Below are positions 1-8,161 of a stretch of DNA of 64,000 nucleotides, one piece after another. Origin of the DNA: an uncultured Siphonobacter sp. (GTDB taxonomy: Bacteria > Bacteroidota > Bacteroidia > Cytophagales > Spirosomataceae). Every line of letters begins with the position of its first letter. Position 1 is the first letter of the stretch. The stretch lies in contig CAJYIW010000019.1 of the NCBI GenBank assembly GCA_913775095.1, positions 186,001-250,000 on the forward strand, given 5' to 3'. Under the pieces are notes generated by a model. That model worked only from the letters and a program-made list of their open reading frames with translations, had not been told where the DNA came from and ran no database searches. The position numbers were made by a program, and so were the translations under genes.

Positions 1-359
1 TTCGTGTGTCGTAATTGATGCAGAGCTTTTTCTACCTGTTGACTAAAATGCTGCACCAGCTCCTGAGTGCTTACGTCAGTAGCCAGTCCCTCGGCTTTGA
101 GGGAATCGAGCTGCGTTTCGGTAAGGGACTCCCCGCGGGCGTACGTACACAGTCGATCCAGTACGCCCGTCAAATGTTGGAGATGAAAACCGGGGGAAGC
201 TACCTCCGAAGGCCGCTCCCAGAGTCGAACCGATGGAAAGTCGTGCATCAGTTCCTGAAGTTCTTCCCGGGCCTGAAGCAGGGCATGAGCCACGGGCTGC
301 AACAAATCAGGCACATCCGGTAAGGGACCGCGTAACCACACTTCACGTTTTTCTGACAT
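1..359 (-). CDS. DinB-like protein, 5' part only (runs off the window)
   Basis: An open frame on the minus strand starts at the ATG at 357-359 and stays open to the left edge, giving about 119 residues without a stop. The protein begins MSEKREVWLRGPLPDVPDLL and contains a helix with a histidine (PGFHLQHLTGVLDRL) typical of the DinB/YfiT-like four-helix bundle, where three histidines bind a metal. Only the first part is present, so the other ligands cannot be checked. DinB-like proteins are usually thiol- or DNA-damage-related hydrolases or transferases, but their substrates are mostly unknown. The gene is divergent from the secreted propeller protein at 560. The reading frame is well supported; the family assignment is moderately sure. 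Confidence 0.7.
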   Translation of the reverse strand, partial: MSEKREVWLRGPLPDVPDLLQPVAHALLQAREELQELMHDFPSVRLWERPSEVASPGFHLQHLTGVLDRLCTYARGESLTETQLDSLKAEGLATDVSTQELVQHFSQQVEKALHQLRHT

Positions 360-559
360 GATCTTTTAAGTTAAGTCGTAGATAAACCTGGCGGTTAATC
401 ATTCAAACATAAAATCAATTCCACTGGTTAGTTTCAGGAGTCAGCAATTGGATGGCAGGTTGACGAACAGTGAGTGATTCAGAAATTCTGATTAAGGTTA
501 CTGCTTCACAACCAATGGCTTATTACTGAAACATATCGGCTAAAAGTCTATCATTTTCT

Positions 560-1636
560 ATGAAAAAACAATTGCTTTTGTGGGGAGCGGGCCTGTTGCT
601 GGCCAGTACGGCCCAGGCACAATCGGCTAAACATACCCTGGAAGAAGCCCACCAGTTTGGGAAATACCAACCGGTAGGGCTGGCTATATCCAAAGAAGGG
701 CGAACGTTTGTAACCTTTCCCAAATGGTCGGATGACTATACAAACGCCCTGATCGAAATCAGGGCAGACGGCTCCGAAGTACCTTACCCCACTCAGGAAT
801 GGAACACCTGGGATACTACTCATCTAAAGGACCGTTTCGTGAGCCTGCAGGCTGTTTTCATTGACGACAACAATACCCTCTGGGCTCTGGATCCGGCTAA
901 TCCCAATTTCGGTAAATCGATACCAGATGGAATTAAGTTGTTGAAAATCAATCTTAAAACCAATCAGATTGAACGCATTTACCGCTTCGAAGATTTGCCC
1001 CGCAGCCAGACCGGACTCAATGACGTGAATGTAGATACGAAACGCAACCTGGCCTATTTGTCGGATCCCGGCCGGGCGGCTCTGGTGGTGCTGGATCTGC
1101 AGTCGGGTAAGAGCCGAACCGTGTTGCAAAAAGATGCCTCTACTACCGCTGATCCCGATTATCACCTGCACATCGATGGGAAAGAAGTTAAAGATCAGTC
1201 CGGAAAGCCGTTTAGCAGTAATGTGAATGGGATCGCCCTGGCGGGAGAATATTTTTATTACCGTCCCATTACGCAAACCAAATTATTCCGAATTCCAACG
1301 GCTGCTTTAGCCGATGCGTCCCTTTCGGCGGACCAATTAAAGGCCAGGGTAGAGACGGTAGGTGTGGCAGGAATTTCCCACGGTATGTTTGCGGACAAAG
1401 CGGGAAATGTTTACATGGGCGATTCAGAGAAGAAGACGTTATACCGATACAATGCCCGACTCAAGAAGTTCGAAACGCTCGTTCAGGATAACCGGCTGTT
1501 GTGGCCTGATAGTTATGCCATCAGTCCGGATGGGTATTTATACGTAACGGCGGCTCAGTATCAGCGATTGGGGAAATTTAATGAAGGGCAAAATAAAGTG
1601 GATTATCCGTTTCGAATGTATAAACTGAAATTATAA
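560..1636 (+). CDS. Secreted MRJP/yellow-like beta-propeller protein
   Basis: A 358-residue protein with a clear signal peptide (MKKQLLLWGAGLLLASTAQAQ, cleavage after AQA). The mature part has the pattern of the major royal jelly/yellow family, a six-bladed propeller: an opening blade with PVGLAISKEGRTFVTFPKW, then LDPANPNFG, TGLNDVNVD, NVNGIALAG and a closing blade with WPDSYAISPDGYLYVT. Bacterial members are thought to be gluconolactonase-like or sugar-binding, but no reaction is established for most, so none is claimed. It should act in the periplasm or outside the cell. It is a single gene followed by a strong terminator shared with the convergent small gene at 1704. Confidence 0.85.
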   Translation: MKKQLLLWGAGLLLASTAQAQSAKHTLEEAHQFGKYQPVGLAISKEGRTFVTFPKWSDDYTNALIEIRADGSEVPYPTQEWNTWDTTHLKDRFVSLQAVFIDDNNTLWALDPANPNFGKSIPDGIKLLKINLKTNQIERIYRFEDLPRSQTGLNDVNVDTKRNLAYLSDPGRAALVVLDLQSGKSRTVLQKDASTTADPDYHLHIDGKEVKDQSGKPFSSNVNGIALAGEYFYYRPITQTKLFRIPTAALADASLSADQLKARVETVGVAGISHGMFADKAGNVYMGDSEKKTLYRYNARLKKFETLVQDNRLLWPDSYAISPDGYLYVTAAQYQRLGKFNEGQNKVDYPFRMYKLKL

Positions 1637-1648
1637 AGTAGTACAAAC

Positions 1649-1682
1649 AAAAGCCCTGAATAATTGATATTCAGGGCTTTTG
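1649..1682. terminator. Bidirectional terminator
   Basis: A perfect hairpin with arms AAAAGCCCTGAATA and TATTCAGGGCTTTT and a short loop lies between the convergent genes at 560 and 1704. A/T tracts on both sides would let it work in both directions. Confidence 0.85.
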
Positions 1683-1703
1683 ACTTATGGTATAAAAAGG
1701 AGA

Positions 1704-1892
1704 TTATCGGCCACCGCCAAAGAGTTTGGAAACGACCCAGATCACCAGGGCAACGCCCAGTACGACCATGATAATACCGCTCCAGACACCGGCTTTAAAA
1801 ATACCTTTAATGGCTTCACAGCTGGTTAAACTCACCATTAAGGTTGCGAGAATAACATAGATAGACAGGCGAGAGTTTTGTAACGTTTTCAT
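1704..1892 (-). CDS. Small membrane lipoprotein of the Bacteroidota type
   Basis: The likely start is the ATG at 1890-1892, giving 62 residues that begin MKTLQNSRLSIYVI; a longer frame upstream adds residues unlike a signal. The protein has a lipobox (VSLTSC, Cys about residue 25), then a second membrane segment (VWSGIIMVVLGVALVIWVV) and a glycine/arginine end. Very similar tiny proteins are widespread in Bacteroidota and are sometimes misnamed phosphatidate cytidylyltransferase; nothing in the sequence supports that enzyme. The function is unknown, and the location would be the cell envelope. Its terminator is shared with the MRJP-like gene. Confidence 0.75.
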   Translation of the reverse strand: MKTLQNSRLSIYVILATLMVSLTSCEAIKGIFKAGVWSGIIMVVLGVALVIWVVSKLFGGGR

Positions 1893-1986
1893 AAGGGTAA
1901 AGGGATATGTGAACAAGCAATTAGTTAAAGGTGTACCTAAAAAAGGCATTCCAGTTTTTGAAGATCCCTTGGCGGGGACAAAGGGC

Positions 1987-2196
1987 TTATGACCCTTTTT
2001 CTACCTCTGAGGACAGTTTCAGCACCAGATCGCCGTCTTCCTGTTTGATGACCAGAGCCGGATTGTCTTCCGTTCCGTGGCGGGTTATTTTTTCGCCCTT
2101 AATCGTTTTTTCATAGGTTTCTTTGTGAACGGAATCAATGGTTCCGTGGGCTTTCCCGTTTCCCCATTTCCAGGTTACTTTATCTCCTTTTTTCAT
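1987..2196 (-). CDS. DUF2945 (HVA1-type TUDOR domain) protein
   Basis: A 69-residue basic/acidic soluble protein starting MKKGDKVTWKWGNGKAHGTI. The start matches the DUF2945 family, a small SH3-like barrel also called hypervirulence-associated TUDOR domain, with conserved G-D-x-V-x-W and the G-K-A-x-G-x-I turn, and a later HGTEDNPALVIKQEDG block. The length is normal for the family. The biochemical role is unknown. It is divergent from the 2'-5' RNA ligase-like gene at 2249, with about 50 bp between the two start codons. Confidence 0.85.
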   Translation of the reverse strand: MKKGDKVTWKWGNGKAHGTIDSVHKETYEKTIKGEKITRHGTEDNPALVIKQEDGDLVLKLSSEVEKGS

Positions 2197-2248
2197 TGGT
2201 CTTATTATTTGTTTATAAACTCCAGTAATAAATCATTCCAGTAAACAG

Positions 2249-2761
2249 ATGATCATGAATGAAGAACCCATCCCTTTGATATTAACCGTAAAACTGGATC
2301 CCAGTTCTCAGTCCTACTTTAATGAGTTAAGGAAAACCCATTTCCCACCCGAAAAAAATTATCTGGATGCTCATTTGTCCCTGTTCCATCAATTACCCGC
2401 CAACGAGCCGCTGATTGATCAGACCTTAGAGGAGATTACTCAAAAGGAAAAATTTGACATGGAGGTGACCGATATAAAAGTGATTGGTCGGGGAGTGGCT
2501 TTTCGGGTGGAAAGCCCGGCCCTGATTACGCTCAATAAGCAACTCCAGAAAGCCTGGAAAGCGTATCTGATTCCTCAGGATCTGCAGGGCTTATGGCCGC
2601 ACGTGACGATACAGAATAAGGTAAGTCCTCAGGAGGCCCGGCAGCTGGCTGATCAGTTGAAAGAGACCTTTGAGCCTTTTTCGATCACTGCCCAGGGTTT
2701 GATCTTGTGGGAATATCATCAGGGGCCCTGGCAATATTTGAAGGAGTTCAGTTTTAAATAA
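2249..2761 (+). CDS. 2'-5' RNA ligase / cyclic phosphodiesterase-like protein
   Basis: A 170-residue protein of the 2H phosphoesterase superfamily. The two HxS/T motifs are visible: AHLSLFH near residue 42 and PHVTIQ near residue 122; these supply the catalytic histidines in the family. The usual reaction is cleavage or formation of 2'-5' or cyclic phosphodiester bonds in RNA or ADP-ribose-derived nucleotides; the natural substrate here is not predictable. There are two candidate starts six bases apart (ATG at 2249 and at 2255). The protein lacks a signal peptide and should be cytoplasmic. A terminator at 2795 closes the gene. Confidence 0.85.
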   Translation: MIMNEEPIPLILTVKLDPSSQSYFNELRKTHFPPEKNYLDAHLSLFHQLPANEPLIDQTLEEITQKEKFDMEVTDIKVIGRGVAFRVESPALITLNKQLQKAWKAYLIPQDLQGLWPHVTIQNKVSPQEARQLADQLKETFEPFSITAQGLILWEYHQGPWQYLKEFSFK

Positions 2762-2794
2762 AGGAGCTTGCCATATCCAGTGACGGTAACCAAT

Positions 2795-2833
2795 AAAAAT
2801 GCCTTCGTTTTCTACAAAACGAAGGCATTTTTA
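2795..2833. terminator. Bidirectional terminator
   Basis: The hairpin AAAATGCCTTCGTTTT / AAAACGAAGGCATTTTT sits between the convergent 2'-5' RNA ligase-like gene and the SDR gene and carries A and T tracts on either side. Confidence 0.85.
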
Positions 2834-2847
2834 ATAAGGAAACCTTT

Positions 2848-3564
2848 TTAAGGATTCGTCGACCACAGCCCCGCTTCTTTCACGAACGTGCGGCGGTTCA
2901 GTTTCAGGTGAGCAATCACCAGCTCGGCCAGATCCTCGGCCTGCATGACCTTCTCAGGGTTACCGTCCGTTAGCTTCAGCTCGATGGCCATATCCGTAGC
3001 AATGGTGCTGGGCGTCAGAGCCGTTACCCGGATGTTATGCTTGCGAACTTCCTGCATTAACGATTCCGTCAAACCCAGAACGGCAAATTTCGAAGCACTG
3101 TAGGCACTCGTGGCAGCGGCTCCGCGTTGACCTGCGGTGGAAGAAATATTGATGATGTCTCCCGCCTGACGTTCGATCATACCGGGTAATACGGCCCGAG
3201 TGGCGTAATAAACGCCCATCAGGTTCACCTGAATGATGTTTTCCCAGGTTTCGGGCTCCAGTTCCAGGAACTTGCCAAAGGCTGCAATACCAGAGTTGTT
3301 AATCAGAATATCAATCGATCCAAAATTGCTTTGAACCTGGTCGATGGCCATTTCTACCGACGTACGGTCGCTGATGTCCGCTGAAACTACGGCGGCCTGT
3401 ACGCCCTGAGCTTTTACCTGAGCGGCTACTTCTTCCAGATTAGCCGTATTTCTTCCGAGTAAAGCAACATCGACGCCTTCAGCGGCCAGAGCCAGAGCGA
3501 TGGCTTTCCCGATTCCTTTTCCGGCTCCGGTCACCAGAGCCTTTTTTCCTTGTAATGATTGCAT
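2848..3564 (-). CDS. Short-chain dehydrogenase/reductase, FabG/ketoreductase-like
   Basis: A 238-residue classical SDR. It shows the cofactor motif TGAGKGIG (about residues 12-19), an arginine after beta-2 (LLGRN) suggesting NADP(H), the NNSG motif near residue 88, and catalytic Ser (INISST) with YSASK (Tyr/Lys about residues 155-159). Annotation pipelines call such proteins 3-ketoacyl-ACP reductase, but nothing here ties it to fatty-acid synthesis: no fab genes are near, and the ending TNP is unusual. The substrate is therefore left open. The protein is cytoplasmic. Its promoter would lie in, or next to, the array of 7-bp repeats upstream (3571-3772). Confidence 0.88.
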   Translation of the reverse strand: MQSLQGKKALVTGAGKGIGKAIALALAAEGVDVALLGRNTANLEEVAAQVKAQGVQAAVVSADISDRTSVEMAIDQVQSNFGSIDILINNSGIAAFGKFLELEPETWENIIQVNLMGVYYATRAVLPGMIERQAGDIINISSTAGQRGAAATSAYSASKFAVLGLTESLMQEVRKHNIRVTALTPSTIATDMAIELKLTDGNPEKVMQAEDLAELVIAHLKLNRRTFVKEAGLWSTNP

Positions 3565-3570
3565 AAGTAC

Positions 3571-3772
3571 TGTTTGGAGTTTAGGGTTTTGAGTTTAGGG
3601 GTTGTGTGTTTAGTGTTTTTAGTTTAGGGTTGTGAGTTTGGTAGATGGAAAAACTAATACATCTGAACTAAAGAAGGTTCCATAAATGCGTAACTCTCAA
3701 AACCCCCAAACGCATAACCGGCCAACCTAAACTCTAAACACACAACCCCAAACTCACAACTCTAAACCCTAT
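3571..3772. repeat. Inverted arrays of degenerate 7-bp repeats
   Basis: From about 3571 to 3642 the plus strand is a run of heptamers of the type GTTTAGG, GTTTTGA, GTTGTGA. From about 3692 to 3772 the complementary type appears: CTAAACT, CACAACC, CCAAACT, CTAAACC. The two arrays face each other across about 50 bp and could fold into a long imperfect hairpin. The last repeats touch the end of the tricorn-type gene (stop at 3769). Confidence 0.75.
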
Positions 3773-6700
3773 TTCAACTCTTTCATGATTTCCTCAATGG
3801 CTTTGTCCAGTTGAGGCTCCTTGCCGTCCAGACGATCCGTAAAGGTTTGCTTGACGGTAATATCCGGCTGAACGCCTTCGCGTTCGAGGTTTTTACCATC
3901 GAGCGTATAACAACCCCAGGAGGGCAGGCGATAGAAAGAACCATCGACGAGGCCCTTACCCGAGGTGAAGATGATCCAGCGGTAGGTTTCCGTGCCAATC
4001 AGTTTGCCCAGTTTGAGGGCTTTAAATCCGGCGGAGGTCATCTCTGCATCGCTCAGCGACTGCTCGTTAATCAGCATGACGATGGGCTTACCCGAAGGAC
4101 TGAAGTTCGGCTGCGGGGAACGGGCCCCGCCCCGGTACTGCCATTGGAGGTAAGGCCGCTGACTCAGAAAGTTCAGGACCAGATCGTGGACATTGCCACC
4201 CGTATTGTAACGAAGATCGACAATCAGGGCGTCTTTCTGATTCCAGTCGCGGCTCATGTCGATCACAAACTTTTCGTACTCATCCATACCCATGTTCTTC
4301 ATGTGAACGTAGGCAATGCGGTTTTTCGATTTGGCGTCCACGTATTTCTGATTCTGATCAAGCCACTCATCGTAGAGCTGACCCACCAGGGCACCCGAAC
4401 TCTCGGGATGCACTTTGACGTCCATACTTTTTCCGTTGCGATCCAGGGTCAGCGTCATTTCCTGATCCATGGAAGGTTGCTGGAAGTAGAAATCCCGGTT
4501 TTGTTTCGGGTCCACTTTCTCGCCATTGACTTTCACCAGAACATCACCCGGTTTGATATCCTTACCCTGTTTGTCCAGGGGAGAATCCTTCACAATAGCT
4601 TTAACCTTATACGGATTTTCATCCTCAAAAATCAAACCGCTCGTTAGCGTGCGGGTAGAGTAGAAGTTCGTTTCCTCGGGTCCAAAGCTACTGAAGCCCG
4701 TATGCGAAGAATTCAGCTCGCCGAGCATATCGTTCATGAGCATCCGGAAATCCGTACGGTTATTGGCTCTCGGCACAAAGGCTTCGTATTGGGGACGGAT
4801 CTTTTTCCAGTCGACACCATGGAACGTCTCATTATAGAAATTCTCTTCCACGTTGGCCCAGGTTTCCTCGAACATTTGCTTGAATTCATCCGCAAAGTTT
4901 TTCCGGAAGGTGTACTGCATGTCAATCTTCTCGACCTTATTAGCGTCCAGGTTGAGTTTGTGAATGTTACCGCTGACAATCAGGTAATACTTACCGGAAG
5001 CTTCCAGAAAATCAGACGCCCGCATGGTGCCTTCAATTTTCTCGGTTTTGTTTGGAACGAACGGCTCAATAGTGGTCTTCCACCAGCTCGGGCGGCCCTG
5101 ATCGTGGTTGGAACTGTATAGAACGAAGGTTTTCGAGTCTTTCTGAATGACAATCGGATCGGAAGCCGTACCGAAATTCGGGCTGATCTGCTCCAGACGA
5201 TCCATTACTCCTTCAAAATCAATAACAATGGGCTCGGTCTTCTTGGGTTCTTCCTTTTTCTTAGGCTCTTCCTTCGCTTTGGTCTCCTCTTTACTTTTCT
5301 TCTCTGTCGTTTTCTTATCCGTCGTCTTCGAAGAATCCGTTTTCGTTTCTTTTTTATCGTCCTTTTTGAAAAGCTCGTCAAACTTATCGGAACGGTAAGG
5401 AGCCTCTATTTTGCTCAAAGCCATCCGGTAAATATGAGCATCTTCCATACCGAAGGGATAGGAAGGCTTCAGGCGGTTACTGGCAAAATAGATGTATTTC
5501 CCGTCGGGTGACCAGTAAGGGGACGCCTCCGTAACGCCGGTATTCGTCAGGTTATACGTTTTGTTATCCGCGAATTTGTAGATGAAAATGTCCTGCTCGA
5601 AATTCCGGTGGGAGGTGAAAACCACGTATTCGTCATTAGGCGAAAACATGGGCGAGGAATCCTGAAAAGCCCAGATTTCTTCTTTGGAAACCAGCGTTTT
5701 CGAGGTAAATGTCTTCAGATCCAGCAGGCGAACCTCGTCGCGTCCGCTCAGGTAAACGGCTTTGGTCCGGTCCTTATTAATGGACAGGTTGCGGTTGCTG
5801 CGGAGGTCACTGGTTAACGCTTTTTCATTGCCATTCCCATCCGCGGGAATGCTGAAGTAATTCTGGTAACCATTCACGGTCTGGTTAAAAACCAGCGTGC
5901 GGTTATCGGAAAGCCATTTTACTTCCAGTACCCGACCGTCGGCCCGGGTGTCGAGTTGCTTCACGTATTTTCCTTCCAGATCCGAAACAAACAGCTTCCC
6001 ACGGGAGGAGAACGCCATTTTCTTCCCATCGGGCGATACGTCGAAAAAGTTAATGTTACCCTGAACGACAAAGTCCTGAGCTTTGGGTAAGGTAAAGTTT
6101 CGGGAAATGTTCAGCTTTACTTTTTCGGATTTTTTACTGGCAATGTCATACGACCAGAGCTGGTAATCTTTCTCGAAAATGATTTTCTGTCCATTCGCAC
6201 TCACCTGCGGACGCTTCACCGATTCTTTGAAAGAAGTCAGAGCGGTTTTTTTACCGTTTACGAAGGTATAGAGGTTATACTCTCCATTAGCTTCATCCGA
6301 TACGAAGTATACGTTGCCCGCTTTGTCAATGGTGGCCCACATATCCTTTCCGTTATAATCCGTATAGCGTTTATAAGCTTTCGTTTTACGGTTATACGAC
6401 TGAATATCAGGATTGAATTCGCCTTTATAGCCCTTGCGATAGGCCTGGTTATCACTTTCCCAAGTATCGTTAAAGAATAATTCTCCCGAAGAAGGATGCT
6501 CCGAAACGCTGTGAATACGGTTGAAGTAATGGCCGAAGATGCGTTTGGGCGTACCGCCGTCCGTGGAAAGGGTATAGGCCGTGCCGCCGTTAAATGCGGT
6601 AGATTCAAAGTAAATGGTTTTTGAATCCCAGCCCCAGCTATCCATTACGTCATTGCCATCGTGGAAGGTTAACTGGCGGATTTCGCCTCCTTCGGCGGGC

Positions 6701-6978
6701 ATGAGGTAAATGTCATTGTTTCCGTACTGCGTCCCAGAAAAAGCCAGCCACTTGCCGTCGGGAGAGAAACGGGCCCGCGTTTCGATGCCCTGCATGGCCG
6801 TCAGGCGGGTACTGATACCCGTGGCCAGATCGGTTTTCCAGAGGTCGTTTTCGTAGGTAAAAACCAGGGTTTTGGCATCCGGACTGATGGTAGGATAGGA
6901 GGTAAAGTAAACGTCCTGAGCCTGTAGCTGAGAAAGCCCCGCCACGGCCAGAATCGCCGAACATACAAGTTTCTTCAT
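3769..6978 (-). CDS. Tricorn-type S41 peptidase with propellers and PDZ domain
   Basis: A 1069-residue secreted protein (signal peptide ending SQLQAQ). The first 500 or so residues carry repeated PD40 blades (TISPDAKTLVF, RFSPDGKWLAFSG, VSPDGKKMAFSS, WSPDGKYIYFAS). A charged linker rich in Lys, Glu and Thr (about residues 545-590) follows, then a beta-rich domain, a helical C1 domain, a PDZ domain (PLDKQGKDIKPGDVLVKVNG) and the S41 core. Catalytic residues expected from tricorn protease are visible: His in SSHTGF (about 759) and the nucleophile in QSLSDAEM (about 974). Unlike archaeal tricorn it is exported, so it would degrade peptides in the periplasm or outside. It is transcribed alone. 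Confidence 0.93.
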   Translation of the reverse strand: MKKLVCSAILAVAGLSQLQAQDVYFTSYPTISPDAKTLVFTYENDLWKTDLATGISTRLTAMQGIETRARFSPDGKWLAFSGTQYGNNDIYLMPAEGGEIRQLTFHDGNDVMDSWGWDSKTIYFESTAFNGGTAYTLSTDGGTPKRIFGHYFNRIHSVSEHPSSGELFFNDTWESDNQAYRKGYKGEFNPDIQSYNRKTKAYKRYTDYNGKDMWATIDKAGNVYFVSDEANGEYNLYTFVNGKKTALTSFKESVKRPQVSANGQKIIFEKDYQLWSYDIASKKSEKVKLNISRNFTLPKAQDFVVQGNINFFDVSPDGKKMAFSSRGKLFVSDLEGKYVKQLDTRADGRVLEVKWLSDNRTLVFNQTVNGYQNYFSIPADGNGNEKALTSDLRSNRNLSINKDRTKAVYLSGRDEVRLLDLKTFTSKTLVSKEEIWAFQDSSPMFSPNDEYVVFTSHRNFEQDIFIYKFADNKTYNLTNTGVTEASPYWSPDGKYIYFASNRLKPSYPFGMEDAHIYRMALSKIEAPYRSDKFDELFKKDDKKETKTDSSKTTDKKTTEKKSKEETKAKEEPKKKEEPKKTEPIVIDFEGVMDRLEQISPNFGTASDPIVIQKDSKTFVLYSSNHDQGRPSWWKTTIEPFVPNKTEKIEGTMRASDFLEASGKYYLIVSGNIHKLNLDANKVEKIDMQYTFRKNFADEFKQMFEETWANVEENFYNETFHGVDWKKIRPQYEAFVPRANNRTDFRMLMNDMLGELNSSHTGFSSFGPEETNFYSTRTLTSGLIFEDENPYKVKAIVKDSPLDKQGKDIKPGDVLVKVNGEKVDPKQNRDFYFQQPSMDQEMTLTLDRNGKSMDVKVHPESSGALVGQLYDEWLDQNQKYVDAKSKNRIAYVHMKNMGMDEYEKFVIDMSRDWNQKDALIVDLRYNTGGNVHDLVLNFLSQRPYLQWQYRGGARSPQPNFSPSGKPIVMLINEQSLSDAEMTSAGFKALKLGKLIGTETYRWIIFTSGKGLVDGSFYRLPSWGCYTLDGKNLEREGVQPDITVKQTFTDRLDGKEPQLDKAIEEIMKELK

Positions 6979-7115
6979 GTCAAGGGGGTATTGAAGTGTT
7001 TGTCGGAAAGATACAAAAGAGTACGCAGTCGTTGCACGCGAGAAAGGAGGAATGGCTTATTTCTGCCGACAGCGTGGTATTTATCTTCTGAGTCATAACC
7101 AATTCTGGCGGCGTT

Positions 7116-7332
7116 GAGCGTTTGAAACGCTCTTCTCAGACATCCGCGACGCAGTCGCGGATGAACAGGGGAACTTCCACCGTGGTTGGTGTCCTCACCA
7201 ACCACTTCTGGCTGGTGGGACATTAGCCAGAAGCATTCCCCGGATTTGCATCCGGGGCTATTCATAGTTAACCCCGCTGGGGTTTTAGGATTATATTCGT
7301 TAGTCTGGGTTAGTCCGCGTTTCTAACGCGGA
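7116..7332. repeat. Cluster of seven REP-like palindromes
   Basis: Seven short perfect hairpins follow one another in 217 bp: 7116-7132 (GAGCGTTT arms), 7141-7163 (CATCCGCGAC arms), 7182-7205 (GTGGTTGGTG arms), 7205-7233 (CTTCTGGCT arms), 7238-7257 (CCCCGGAT arms), 7270-7284 (AACCCC arms) and 7314-7332 (TCCGCGTT arms). Stems are 6-10 bp with loops of 1-11 bases, each of a different sequence. Such strings look like repetitive extragenic palindromes moved by REP-associated (Y1, IS200-like) transposases; no such transposase is in the window. Open frames across it are low-complexity products of the palindromes. Confidence 0.75.
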
Positions 7333-7369
7333 TTCCTGAAAATGGCGTTTGTGACGCTCAGCATTTACA

Positions 7370-7402
7370 AAAAACGCCACCCCAGACCGGGTGGCGTTTT
7401 TT
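7370..7402 (-). terminator. Terminator of the DUF1080 gene
   Basis: The hairpin AAAAAACGCCACC / GGTGGCGTTTTTT lies 20 bp beyond the stop codon of the minus-strand DUF1080 gene. Confidence 0.85.
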
Positions 7403-7423
7403 GGTAAAATCAGGGGGAATGAC

Positions 7424-8038
7424 TTACAGAGTCCGAACTTTGATATTCTTCCAGCGAACCCGGATACCTCCGCCATCGTGAATTTGCAGGGCGATGCTGC
7501 CCGCCCGGGAACCAAACGCATCGTCAGTCATGGTTACCATTTCCTGGCCATTCAGCCAGGAGGTTACCGTATTTCCCTGAACCTTGATTTTCATGGTATT
7601 CCATTCGCCCATTTTCAGAGCTTTATCTTTCGCCGGATCGGGTTTGATCAGCCAGCCACGGCCGTACGATTCATAAATTCCACCCGTGGCATGATTCGGG
7701 GGAGCCACTTCCACCTGCCAGCCGGATACTTTGGTTCCTTCGATGGACGAGTGGAAGAAAATGCCACTGTTGCCGTCAGCCTCCTGCAGAAACTGGGCTT
7801 CCACCTCAAAATCCTTGAATTGTTCTTCGGTAGCCAGATAGCCATACTGTTTATCCGGGCCACTTTCACAAATGAGTTCGCCGTTTTTGACGTACCATTT
7901 TTCGGTACCGTAGACCTTCCAGCCCGTGAGGTCTTTTCCGTTAAAAAGAGACTTCCATTTTTCTTTCAGGGGACGTTCCGCCGAGGCAATAAAACTCAGA
8001 CAAAACAGGGCAAGAATTAAAATAGGTGACGTACGCAT
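7424..8038 (-). CDS. DUF1080 (3-keto-disaccharide hydrolase-type) secreted protein
   Basis: A protein of 204 residues starting at the ATG at 8036-8038; a GTG two codons upstream is less likely. The signal peptide ends near SFIASA. The mature part follows the DUF1080 pattern: SLFNGKDLTGWKV, WYVKNGELIC, YGYLATEEQFKDFEV, NSGIFFHS, GWQVEV, WNTMKIKVQGNTVTSWLNG and a final RWKNIKVR. The fold is a LamG-like jelly roll; family members act on 3-keto-glucosides or other glycans. Sugar specificity cannot be read here. It is a stand-alone gene between the REP cluster and pyc, outside the polysaccharide locus further right. Confidence 0.9.
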   Translation of the reverse strand: MRTSPILILALFCLSFIASAERPLKEKWKSLFNGKDLTGWKVYGTEKWYVKNGELICESGPDKQYGYLATEEQFKDFEVEAQFLQEADGNSGIFFHSSIEGTKVSGWQVEVAPPNHATGGIYESYGRGWLIKPDPAKDKALKMGEWNTMKIKVQGNTVTSWLNGQEMVTMTDDAFGSRAGSIALQIHDGGGIRVRWKNIKVRTL

Positions 8039-8090
8039 GCACACGAGAGGTTTAAATGTAAAATGTTTAAGAGGTTACGCCTGTAAAAAG

Positions 8091-8145
8091 AGCGAAGGCC
8101 CAATTTAAGGATCGATGGGCTGATCCCCAAATGTGGGCCTTCGCT
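8091..8145 (-). terminator. Terminator of pyc
   Basis: The arms AGCGAAGGCCCAATTT and AAATGTGGGCCTTCGCTT form a long imperfect hairpin 17 bp beyond the pyc stop codon. Confidence 0.65.
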
Positions 8146-8161
8146 TATGAACCTGGAGTTC

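Noticed and set aside
15-323. Plus-strand frame at the left edge
   Set aside because: It is antisense to the DinB-like frame, which has a recognisable family pattern and a good start.
6975-7265. Minus-strand frame of about 96 codons across the palindrome cluster
   Set aside because: It is made of the hairpin sequences, has no family pattern and begins inside the repeats; such products of REP regions are common false genes.
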